NCBI GenBank assembly: GCA_001771735.1
Contig: MEUM01000020.1
Coordinates: 5,629-13,517, forward strand
Direction: 5' to 3'
DNA length: 7,889 nucleotides
From: Caldifarciminota bacterium RBG_13_43_14
GTDB taxonomy: Bacteria; Hydrothermota; Tepidihabitantia; SM23-42
The notes beneath the pieces are model-generated. The model ran no database searches. It was not told the origin of the DNA and was given only the letters and a program-made list of their open reading frames with translations. Positions 1 through 5,407 of this stretch are shown piece after piece (the first letter of the stretch is position 1; each line of letters opens with the position of its first letter). A program made the position numbers and the translations under genes.

Positions 1-78
1 TTTTAAATTTTTACTTAATAATGAATTATATGATTGTTTTTACGAACGTCAACAGGGTGTTGGAAATGTAGGATTGCA

Positions 79-97
79 AGACCTGACCCCAAATCCG
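79..97 (+). repeat. TGACCCCA-type short repeat, copy 1
   Basis: The sequence AAGACCTGACCCCAAATCCG (about 78-97) closely resembles AAGATTTGACCCCAATCCG at 433-451, with two substitutions and one indel. It lies left of the inverted-repeat element and the second copy lies right of it, in the same orientation. From memory, similar GCAAGACCTGACCCC strings recur in intergenic DNA of several bacterial lineages, often near REP/RAYT-type transposases. That link is recollection, not something shown here. Confidence 0.4.
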
Positions 98-147
98 GGT
101 TACTATATATATCGTACTACTATAAAAATTCAATTATCAAGGTAGCG

Positions 148-163
148 GTGCGATTTATCGCAC
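148..163. repeat. 16-bp palindrome, GTGCGAT-TT-ATCGCAC
   Basis: Two perfectly complementary 7-base arms are separated by two bases. As RNA or single-stranded DNA it would fold into a 6-bp stem with a four-base loop. It sits immediately left of the larger inverted repeat (171-258), so the two may form one composite REP-like element. No T-run follows on either strand, so it is not a terminator. Confidence 0.55.
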
Positions 164-170
164 AAAACAA

Positions 171-258
171 TCGGATGAATCCCGTTAGAAATACAATAAG
201 TAAATTCTACGCGACATATATCTTATGATTTTGAACATTTCTAACGGGATGAATCCGA
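171..258. repeat. Imperfect inverted repeat, REP/MITE-like
   Basis: The left arm (171-192) and the right arm (237-258) are reverse complements at 20 of 22 positions. The shared core is ATTTCTAACGGGAT. The only mismatches are the two central bases of a GGATGAATCC block present in both arms in the same orientation. The 44-base spacer contains a further inverted pair, ATAAG (196-200) and CTTAT (222-226), so a long nested hairpin can form. There is no transposase gene in or near it. It is probably a non-autonomous palindromic repeat; copy number in the genome would decide this. Confidence 0.6.
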
Positions 259-432
259 CCGCGACAAATTGGAAAAATCTGCCGATCGGTTTTTAGAAGT
301 CTAATCTGGCTCAAATCTACCCACCCAATTTGACGAAGACCCATAAAAATGTTCTATTATATAATACGATCTTCCTAACACAATTATTGCCGTTATGACT
401 ACGATGTCAAGAAATCAAAATTGTGCCTTGTG

Positions 433-451
433 AAGATTTGACCCCAATCCG
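433..451 (+). repeat. TGACCCCA-type short repeat, copy 2
   Basis: AAGATTTGACCCCAATCCG is the second copy of the motif at 79-97. It ends about 25 bases before the predicted -35 box of the lipoprotein promoter, so it marks the right edge of the repeat-rich block. It could be one end of a decayed mobile element whose interior contains the inverted repeat, but no target-site duplication is obvious. Confidence 0.4.
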
Positions 452-476
452 TTCCCATTTATATGTAGATCACACC

Positions 477-504
477 TTGACAATATAATTGGTTGTATTA
501 TAAT
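477..504 (+). promoter_or_regulatory. Sigma-70 promoter for the lipoprotein operon
   Basis: A perfect TTGACA (-35, 477-482) and a perfect TATAAT (-10, 499-504) are separated by 16 bases. Transcription should start near 511, giving a leader of about 84 bases before the ATG at 595. Both hexamers match consensus exactly, which suggests strong basal transcription. The 16-base spacer is one short of the 17-base optimum. No other -35/-10 pair of this quality was seen upstream of the gene. Confidence 0.75.
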
Positions 505-512
505 AACAAGAG

Positions 513-541
513 AGGCTATAGGACTATTTGTCCTATGGCTT
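513..541 (+). promoter_or_regulatory. Stem-loop at the 5' end of the lipoprotein mRNA
   Basis: The arms AGGCTATAGGAC (513-524) and GTCCTATGGCTT (530-541) can form a 12-bp RNA stem including two G-U pairs, closed by a five-base UAUUU loop. With transcription starting near 511, only about two unpaired bases would precede the stem. Hairpins in this position can protect an mRNA from 5'-end-dependent decay, as known for the E. coli ompA leader. The bases after the stem (UGUGUUUAUU) are only moderately U-rich, so an attenuator is possible but less likely. A dyad operator is a third option. Confidence 0.55.
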
Positions 542-594
542 TGTGTTTATTGGGATAATTATAGGCTAGGATTGAAGTTCTTAAAGGAGGAAAA

Positions 595-951
595 ATGCAT
601 CAATTCAAAATAACCAGTATTATTATGTGTATCATTGCTATTTTGCTTTCATGCACAGGCCCAACTGCGTTCATTGACTGTGATAATCAAACTGAATTTA
701 ATGCGTCATTATATCTTGATGGGATATCTACCGACGAATCAATTGTCATTGCATCTCCCCCATTTTACAAGAGTGGGTCTTTATTAAAAACTGAAGAATC
801 ATTTAATTGGAAACTGCGCTTATTTACGAATACGGGAACAGAAACATTTGCGGACAGCGGCAATATTGATATCAAATATGGCCAGAATATCTGCATGGTT
901 CATTATAGTGATCCTGAAAGCATTTCTGTTGTGTGGAAAAGGGAGGAATAA
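595..951 (+). CDS. Small putative lipoprotein, unknown function
   Basis: This encodes 118 residues. The start is set by an excellent Shine-Dalgarno AAAGGAGG (583-590), four bases before the ATG. The N-terminus has a short basic/polar stretch, a hydrophobic core (about residues 8-18) and a lipobox-like LLSC with Cys20, so a mature lipoprotein of about 99 residues is predicted. Leu at the -2 position of the lipobox is acceptable but not the commonest residue. The mature part has two further cysteines (about 29 and 95) that could form a disulfide, and its alternating hydrophobic pattern suggests a small beta-sandwich or Ig-like fold. I recognise no family. Its stop is one base before the next gene's ATG, so the two are almost certainly co-transcribed and probably act together at the cell envelope. 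Confidence 0.8.
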   Translation: MHQFKITSIIMCIIAILLSCTGPTAFIDCDNQTEFNASLYLDGISTDESIVIASPPFYKSGSLLKTEESFNWKLRLFTNTGTETFADSGNIDIKYGQNICMVHYSDPESISVVWKREE

Positions 952-952
952 A

Positions 953-1582
953 ATGAAAAGATCAATTATTCTTATCTGGCTCTTTGTCCTGCCATGCTTT
1001 CTAAGCGCCATTAATCCAATTCATACAGACCTGGTCAGCGGTCATGCTGGATACCCATTTAATTATGGCATGGCTGTTTTAGGTATCAGGGCTTTCCCGT
1101 TTAGCAAGAGTCCATTATTTTTATCCCGGCTTGGTTTTGAGTATTATATTGAATATGGAAGTGCCGTGTATTATGAAAAAAATGCGACAAAGTATCATAA
1201 TATTGATTTTTTCCCTTATCGTGTAATGGTTTTATTGTTCCCGTCTTCGGTATTGAAAGTCGGATCTAAACATCCTTTCTACAGCTTCATTTATGCCGGT
1301 GGTGAAATATTTGCCTGGGGGCATAAAGAAAATGATCAAGTTTACAGGTGGGGTGGCGGCGACGTGCGGTCTATGTACGGCGGAGTGTGTCTTTCTTTTC
1401 GAGGCGTGCTTGAAATGAATGTTGTTTATAATAAAATACGTATTGAAGATCACCTCGGCGTGAATCAATATGGTGATTTTATTGAGTATGTACCGGATCG
1501 AAAATCAAGCAATGTTGGTTTTTTTCTCCAATTGAACATCGGTACTGCTTTGCTTGAGTGGATAAAACCCAGTCGGAAATAA
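953..1582 (+). CDS. Exported beta-rich protein, possible outer-membrane protein
   Basis: This encodes 209 residues starting at the ATG at 953. The start is supported by GGGAGGA (941-947) and by a clear signal peptide beginning at that Met: MKR, a hydrophobic core, then a CFLSA-type cleavage region near residue 19. A longer reading from 848 would overlap the lipoprotein gene extensively and bury the signal peptide, so I rejected it. The mature part is rich in Tyr, Phe and Gly with alternating hydrophobic stretches (for example around residues 45-75 and 120-160) and ends with a beta-like segment near NVGFFLQLNIGTALLEW. This fits a small outer-membrane beta-barrel, though a soluble periplasmic beta protein is possible. 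I recognise no family. The one-base gap to the lipoprotein gene implies translational coupling and a shared role. Confidence 0.75.
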   Translation: MKRSIILIWLFVLPCFLSAINPIHTDLVSGHAGYPFNYGMAVLGIRAFPFSKSPLFLSRLGFEYYIEYGSAVYYEKNATKYHNIDFFPYRVMVLLFPSSVLKVGSKHPFYSFIYAGGEIFAWGHKENDQVYRWGGGDVRSMYGGVCLSFRGVLEMNVVYNKIRIEDHLGVNQYGDFIEYVPDRKSSNVGFFLQLNIGTALLEWIKPSRK

Positions 1583-1604
1583 GGCGTCCGGTTAGCTAAG
1601 GATG

Positions 1605-1626
1605 GAACGGCTTGAATATGCCGTTC
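1605..1626 (+). terminator. Stem-loop after the plus-strand operon, weak terminator candidate
   Basis: GAACGGC (1605-1611) pairs perfectly with GCCGTTC (1620-1626) across an eight-base loop, and one G-U pair can extend it. It begins 22 bases after the stop codon of the beta-rich protein gene, where a terminator would be expected. No U-run follows (the next bases are TCCACCC), so it does not look like a factor-independent terminator. It may instead mark a 3' end made by other means. Confidence 0.3.
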
Positions 1627-1638
1627 TCCACCCTGAAC

Positions 1639-1657
1639 GGGATTATGTGGGATTATG
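1639..1657 (+). repeat. Short tandem duplication of GGGATTATG
   Basis: GGGATTATG occurs at 1639-1647 and again at 1649-1657, with a 10-base period, and is followed by a G-run. With only two units this may be chance or a small replication slip. It lies in non-coding DNA and no function is apparent. Confidence 0.4.
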
Positions 1658-1807
1658 GGGGCAGCCCTCCACTTTCGAAACTAATCTGCTGTGCCGATCG
1701 AGCGTTGTGAATTTATCAGTCTTGCCGAGTAAACTCTGCCACTACCGGATTATAGATGTGCAGGCGAAGAATAAATTATAGATTGCTGGTATATAGAGAA
1801 GAACTGG

Positions 1808-1827
1808 ATTCCCGCTTTCGCGGGAAT
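1808..1827. repeat. dRS3-like palindrome, ATTCCCGC-TTTC-GCGGGAAT
   Basis: A perfect 8-bp stem closes a four-base loop. It fits the consensus ATTCCC-N8-GGGAAT of the neisserial dRS3 repeat, and near-identical strings (GGATTCCCGCTTTCGCGGGAATGAC) are known from intergenic DNA in many unrelated bacteria. In Neisseria such sites are targets for filamentous-prophage insertion. No T-run follows on either strand, so it is unlikely to be a terminator. No prophage or transposase genes adjoin it here. Confidence 0.65.
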
Positions 1828-1845
1828 GACAGACAGAAAATACAG

Positions 1846-1883
1846 AAAAATATCCCGGTTAGCGACTGCACGTCAGGCATCGC
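1846..1883 (-). terminator. Weak terminator candidate after hypC
   Basis: Read on the minus strand, a stem-loop starts five bases after the hypC stop: GCGA/TCGC plus TGC/GCA, with one bulged G and a seven-base loop (1883 down to 1862). A run of five U follows at 1850-1846, but it is separated from the stem by 11 bases. This is not the usual terminator geometry, so it is only a candidate for the end of the hyp operon transcript. Confidence 0.25.
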
Positions 1884-1887
1884 GGTT

Positions 1888-2118
1888 TTAAAAAACGATG
1901 TCGTCCCCAAATACTTTTTGCAGTAGTTCCTCGGTTTCTTTGGCTTCCTTTTCATCGATCGGATTTATCGCAAAGCCGGCATGGATCATGACATATTGAC
2001 CGACCTTTATCTCCGGCACCAGTATCACCGATATCTCACGCTGCACGCCCATGATCTCGACTACTGCCATATTATCTTTCTTTAGCTCTTCAATGCGACC
2101 GACTATTCCCAAACACAT
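1888..2118 (-). CDS. hypC: HypC/HybG-family hydrogenase maturation chaperone
   Basis: This encodes 76 residues, a normal length for the family. HypC binds HypD and carries the Fe(CN)2CO unit to the [NiFe]-hydrogenase large-subunit precursor in the cytoplasm. The N-terminus MCLGI matches the family signature (usually MCLAI): Met1 is removed and Cys2 becomes the iron ligand. His46 in the HAGFAI motif (46-51) is the other conserved functional residue. The C-terminal helix (about 54-70) is acidic, as is usual. The ATG lies three bases after the hypF stop, and its Shine-Dalgarno (GAAAGGA) is inside the last hypF codons, so translation is coupled to hypF. It is the last gene of the operon, and its partner hypD does not follow. 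HypC and the paralogue HybG cannot be separated from sequence alone. Confidence 0.95.
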   Translation of the reverse strand: MCLGIVGRIEELKKDNMAVVEIMGVQREISVILVPEIKVGQYVMIHAGFAINPIDEKEAKETEELLQKVFGDDIVF

Positions 2119-2121
2119 ATT

Positions 2122-4368
2122 TTAAATCCTTTCTTTCCTTTCTCGCATATTGCCGTAGACAACCTGACCATAGGATATACACCCATCATTGGTCGGCAGA
2201 TTTTGATGCAAATAGACTTTAAAGCCTGCAGTCCTGATCCGATCAATGATCCGCTCTAATAAATAACGGTTCTGGAATACACCGCCGGACAGACATATTT
2301 TGTCCGTACTATATTTACCAGCCAGACGCTGAACCATATCTAAAGTAAATTCAGTCACGGTATTATGAAATTTAGCCGAAATAACGCCCGGGTCAATACC
2401 TTTTTTCAGATCATATAAAATCCCTTTAAGAATCTTTGATGGATCTATAATCATAATATCATTATCCTCAATCGCATACTGGTAAAAAGTTTTTACACCT
2501 TTCTTTGTCATATATTCGAGATTGATCGCCGCTTCGGCTTCATAGGTTATCTCTTCCGTAACCCCGATCAAACCAGCCACACAATCGAACAATCTGCCCA
2601 TGCTCGAGGTCTCGACCAATCCGATATTTTTATCGATCATATTCCATATTGATCGCGCCTCGGTCCGCCACTTGTTTCGACCGATTTTTTGGCCCAGCAG
2701 TTTATAATAATACGCGATCGCGATGCGATATGGTTTTATTATACTAACTTCTCCGCCGGGCAATGGCAGATATCTTAAATGCGCTGCTCTTTTTAAATTA
2801 CGTATTGTTCCGGCAAAAAATTCACCGCCCCAGATCCGGCCATCTTCTCCATAACCGGTGCCATCATAAGCTATACCAATCACTTTATCGTTCACGCTGT
2901 TCTCGGCAAGAACCGCCGCAATATGAGCAACATGATGCTGCACCGCGATTTTCTTTCCGGGCAGATCATTAGCAATTTTAGTAGATAGATATTCAGGATG
3001 CATGTCATGGACGATCAATTCGGGTTCGATCTTGAACCATCGCTGATACTTTTGTGTCATTTCTTTGTAGAATACCATGGTTTCCAGATTATCCAGGTCG
3101 CCAATATGCGGTGACATATATGCCTCTGACTTATTGGCAAGGGTAAATGTGTTCTTTAGAAAAGGCCCAACACCTAAGCTCGGCTTGACCTGAAAAGGAA
3201 TTGTCAGCGGCGCCGGTGCCAATCCCCGCGATCGGCGAATTATCATGAACTTTTTGTCGCTCGCGACATATCCGACCGAGTCATCACATCTATTTTCAAT
3301 ATCCCGATCATGATCGAGACAGAAACTGACAATGCCGGAAAGATTCGCCATCACCTGTTCACGGCTGAACGCGATCGGCTCATCAGCCCGGTTAGCACTG
3401 GTCATCAAAAAAAAAGGAACTTGATCAAGAAGCATATAGTGCATCGGTACGTAAGGTGCGATAATGCCGATATACGGATTATTAGGAGCAACCGCCCTAT
3501 TGACCGGATTGTGGGGCTTTTTACGTAGCAGTAGAATCGGCGCCGGCGGCGACAAAAGCCGTGAATGTTCGGCTCGGCTTATGTACGCAACCTGATCGCG
3601 ATTACTATCGCCAACCATAATCGCGAAAGGTTTGGTCGGCCGGTTTTTGAGTTTCCTGAGTCTTTCTATTGTCTTTCCCTGCCTGGCATCGCAGGCAATG
3701 TGGAATCCGCCAATACCCTTGATCGCGATTATCTCGCCTTTCTTAAGTAGCCGAATCGTATTTTTTATCGGGTCACCGTTGACCAGACGATTCTTACTAG
3801 TAAACAACGAATACTGAGGTCCGCATAATTCACAGCAATCCGGCTGAGCATGGAATCGACGGTCATCCACATCCTCGAACTCGTGCTGACATTGCGGACA
3901 CATTTCGAACTCCTTCATTGAAGTTGAACGTCGGTCATAGGGTGTATTGATAATTATGGAATAGCGCGGTCCGCAATTAGTGCAATTGATAAATGGATAC
4001 AGATAGCGCCGATCCTTTCGGTCCATGAACTCGGAATAACATGCACTACAAGTTGCGATGTCCGGCGAGATCTGGGTAAAACCCTTTTCTATCCGGCTTG
4101 ATACGATGCGAAATCCCTTATCGTATATCAATCGGATTTTATGCTGACGAATAGCATAAATGTTCGCCGCGACCGGTTTCCTCGTCCTCACATCGGTCAA
4201 AAATATTCTTATCTTATCCGCTGACCCTTCAACTTCGATATCGACACCTTTTGAGGTATTGCGGATGAACCCGGTCAACCCCCGGTCATTTGCCAACCGA
4301 TATATAAAGGGCCGGAATCCGACTCCCTGGACAACACCGCTAATTATGACTTTTCTTCTTTCGCGCAT
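2122..4368 (-). CDS. hypF: HypF carbamoyltransferase
   Basis: This encodes 748 residues, full length for the family. HypF uses carbamoyl phosphate and ATP to carbamoylate the C-terminal cysteine of HypE, the first step in making the cyanide ligands of the [NiFe] site. Domains are in the usual order. An acylphosphatase domain (about 5-90) has VQGVGFRPF with the catalytic Arg19 and GFIRN with Asn37. Two zinc-finger units have Cys at 107/110/129/132 and 157/160/179/182. A YrdC-like domain (about 200-390) has KGIGGFHIACDA and KNRPTKPFAIM. A Kae1/HypF C-terminal domain has VHDMHPEYLST (453-463), HHVAH (478-482), YDGTGYGEDG (501-510) and SGGVFQN (694-700). All key residues are present. The ATG at 4368 lies inside the end of hypB (29-base overlap); any later start would cut the first acylphosphatase strand. 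Confidence 0.97.
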   Translation of the reverse strand: MRERRKVIISGVVQGVGFRPFIYRLANDRGLTGFIRNTSKGVDIEVEGSADKIRIFLTDVRTRKPVAANIYAIRQHKIRLIYDKGFRIVSSRIEKGFTQISPDIATCSACYSEFMDRKDRRYLYPFINCTNCGPRYSIIINTPYDRRSTSMKEFEMCPQCQHEFEDVDDRRFHAQPDCCELCGPQYSLFTSKNRLVNGDPIKNTIRLLKKGEIIAIKGIGGFHIACDARQGKTIERLRKLKNRPTKPFAIMVGDSNRDQVAYISRAEHSRLLSPPAPILLLRKKPHNPVNRAVAPNNPYIGIIAPYVPMHYMLLDQVPFFLMTSANRADEPIAFSREQVMANLSGIVSFCLDHDRDIENRCDDSVGYVASDKKFMIIRRSRGLAPAPLTIPFQVKPSLGVGPFLKNTFTLANKSEAYMSPHIGDLDNLETMVFYKEMTQKYQRWFKIEPELIVHDMHPEYLSTKIANDLPGKKIAVQHHVAHIAAVLAENSVNDKVIGIAYDGTGYGEDGRIWGGEFFAGTIRNLKRAAHLRYLPLPGGEVSIIKPYRIAIAYYYKLLGQKIGRNKWRTEARSIWNMIDKNIGLVETSSMGRLFDCVAGLIGVTEEITYEAEAAINLEYMTKKGVKTFYQYAIEDNDIMIIDPSKILKGILYDLKKGIDPGVISAKFHNTVTEFTLDMVQRLAGKYSTDKICLSGGVFQNRYLLERIIDRIRTAGFKVYLHQNLPTNDGCISYGQVVYGNMRERKERI

Positions 4369-5008
4369 TAAGGTCTTCTATTATATAATCACAGACCTCT
4401 TCTATCCCATTACCGGTTTTAGCCGATACAACAATGATCCTGACTTTTGGGTTTTGTTTTTTCAATTGCGTAACTGCTTTCTTGAGATTGAAATCAGTAT
4501 AGGACAGCAGATCGATTTTGTTTATTATCACAACTTGTGCAAGATGGAATAGCAATGGGTACTTGAATGGTTTATCATCACCTTCCGGGGTCGATAATAT
4601 CGCCAGTTTATAGTCTTCACCGATCTCGAACTCAGCCGGACAGACCAGATTGCCGACATTTTCCACCAGAACCAGATCGTATTTCTTCTTTGATGTCGGT
4701 AATGCCTGAGCGATCATATAGGCATCAAGATGACATGCGGTTTCAGTATTGATCTGAACAACATCAACCTTCAATTTCTTCAAACGCTGACTGTCAACCT
4801 GTCCTCTGATATCCCCCTCGATGATCAGTATCCGGTACCGCGCGCGCAGGCGCTCAACGACACGATAGATAACACTGGTCTTGCCCGCACCGGGTGACGA
4901 AATAATATTGATGACCAGACTATGCATCCGGTCAAATAACTTACGATTTTGCAGTGCCCGTTCTTTATTAGAAACCAGAACCGGCTTTAGGATATTGATC
5001 TTCTTCAT
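4340..5008 (-). CDS. hypB: HypB GTPase for nickel insertion
   Basis: This encodes 222 residues. HypB is a SIMIBI-class GTPase that works with HypA to load nickel into the hydrogenase large subunit. Visible motifs are the P-loop PGAGKTS (39-45), GDIRGQVDS (65-73), Mg/switch-region VENVGN (115-120), base-recognition NKIDL (163-167) and SAKTGNG (195-201). Cys92-His93 and Cys123 correspond to the metal-binding residues of the G domain at the dimer interface. The N-terminus is short and lacks both the CxxCGC high-affinity nickel site of E. coli HypB and the His-rich stretch of rhizobial HypB, so this is the minimal form. The start is set by AAGGAG five bases upstream of the ATG. The gene begins 17 bases after hypA and overlaps hypF by 29 bases. 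Confidence 0.97.
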   Translation of the reverse strand: MKKINILKPVLVSNKERALQNRKLFDRMHSLVINIISSPGAGKTSVIYRVVERLRARYRILIIEGDIRGQVDSQRLKKLKVDVVQINTETACHLDAYMIAQALPTSKKKYDLVLVENVGNLVCPAEFEIGEDYKLAILSTPEGDDKPFKYPLLFHLAQVVIINKIDLLSYTDFNLKKAVTQLKKQNPKVRIIVVSAKTGNGIEEVCDYIIEDLNARKKKSHN

Positions 5009-5025
5009 CCATTCTCCTTGTTAAA

Positions 5026-5367
5026 TCACTCGCCTTCTATTGATTCGACGAAGAACTCACGTCCGGAAATCAATTCGATATCTGAATGCCCGCACTCAGG
5101 GCAGATCATGATCGGTTCCTCGATCGTGATCTTCTTTTTACAGTTATCACATTTAATCACGATCGGGATTTCTTTAAAATTGAGTTGGGCATCCTGCAAA
5201 CGGCTATCCGGTTTCAAGATCTCAAAATAAAAACGGATCGAATCCGGCGAAAAACCGGTGAACTTTCCTAATTTGATATTTATGCGTTTAATACTTATCA
5301 TACTATTTTTCTCTGCCTCTTGCTTGCACAGATCGACCAATGATTGGGTTACACTGAATTCATGCAT
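5026..5367 (-). CDS. hypA: HypA nickel/zinc metallochaperone
   Basis: This encodes 113 residues, typical for HypA/HybF. It binds nickel at its N-terminus and hands it, with HypB, to the hydrogenase (or in some bacteria urease) apoprotein. The start MHEFS gives the nickel ligand His2 and the conserved Glu3. The structural zinc site is a pair of CxxC motifs, Cys73/Cys76 and Cys89/Cys92. The C-terminus has the conserved GREFFVESIE (102-111). His2 must directly follow the initiator Met, which fixes the start at 5367. No Shine-Dalgarno is visible upstream, unlike at hypB and hypC; an extended -10-like element sits just before the ATG. It is the first hyp gene, 40 bases after the propeller gene, and may be read from both an upstream and its own promoter. 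HypA versus HybF is not distinguishable here. Confidence 0.95.
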   Translation of the reverse strand: MHEFSVTQSLVDLCKQEAEKNSMISIKRINIKLGKFTGFSPDSIRFYFEILKPDSRLQDAQLNFKEIPIVIKCDNCKKKITIEEPIMICPECGHSDIELISGREFFVESIEGE

Positions 5368-5373
5368 GATTTT

Positions 5374-5382
5374 ATCATATCA
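5374..5382 (-). promoter_or_regulatory. Extended -10 promoter candidate at hypA (possibly leaderless)
   Basis: Read on the minus strand, the sequence is TGATATGAT: an extended -10 TG, one base, then TATGAT, one mismatch from TATAAT. No good -35 is present, which the extended TG can compensate for. The last base of the hexamer is six bases from the hypA ATG, so a start at the usual distance would fall on the A of the ATG, giving a leaderless mRNA. The absence of a Shine-Dalgarno at hypA is consistent. In AT-rich DNA such a match can arise by chance. Confidence 0.35.
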
Positions 5383-5383
5383 A

Positions 5384-5398
5384 TAAAACTACGTTTTA
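5384..5398. repeat. Small inverted repeat between the propeller gene and hypA
   Basis: TAAAAC and GTTTTA form a perfect 6-bp dyad around a three-base centre (TAAAACTACGTTTTA on the plus strand). It lies nine bases after the propeller-gene stop and just upstream of the hypA -10 candidate. It could be a small operator or a weak hairpin; it is AT-rich and has no following T-run of terminator quality. Confidence 0.35.
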
Positions 5399-5407
5399 CG
5401 CTTGAAT

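Larger units (their letters stand above)
1..476. other. Non-coding, repeat-bearing region upstream of the lipoprotein gene
   Basis: I see no credible gene here. The one open frame of about 64 codons (34-228) runs through the inverted-repeat element and has no ribosome binding site. The region contains a 16-bp palindrome (148-163), a pair of 22-base inverted arms (171-192 and 237-258), and two copies of a short TGACCCCA-type motif (about 79-97 and 433-451). The stretch 259-430 is AT-rich, and I found nothing in it beyond the 8-bp palindrome CCGATCGG. The whole looks like accumulated small repeats or mobile-element remnants rather than a degraded gene. Confidence 0.6.
1583..1887. other. Intergenic region between convergent genes
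   Basis: This 305-bp stretch separates the 3' end of the plus-strand operon from the 3' end of hypC on the minus strand. It has no credible gene. It contains a stem-loop soon after the plus-strand stop (1605-1626), a short tandem duplication (1639-1657), a dRS3-like palindrome (1808-1827) and a weak stem-loop after hypC (1862-1883). None is a textbook intrinsic terminator. I see nothing recognisable between 1660 and 1800. Confidence 0.6.

Noticed and set aside
34..228. 64-codon open frame on the plus strand
   Set aside because: It runs through the palindrome and the left arm of the inverted repeat, lacks a ribosome binding site, and its translation reflects repeat sequence rather than a protein pattern.
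148..258. CRISPR array
   Set aside because: The repeated units are inverted rather than direct, there are only two arms, and no cas genes are present.
281..296. CCGATCGG followed by TTTTT as an intrinsic terminator
   Set aside because: The palindrome has only four base pairs with no loop, so no stable hairpin can form, and there is no gene just upstream to terminate.
848..952. N-terminal extension of the beta-rich protein from an upstream ATG
   Set aside because: It overlaps the lipoprotein gene in another frame and places the obvious signal peptide internally. The ATG at 953 has its own Shine-Dalgarno.
1808..1827. dRS3-like hairpin as a bidirectional terminator
   Set aside because: The position between convergent genes is suitable, but no T-run follows the stem on either strand.
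4160..4552. Plus-strand open frame of 130 codons opposite hypF and hypB
   Set aside because: Both strands cannot plausibly code here. The minus strand carries two clearly recognised genes, and the plus-strand translation has no recognisable motifs.
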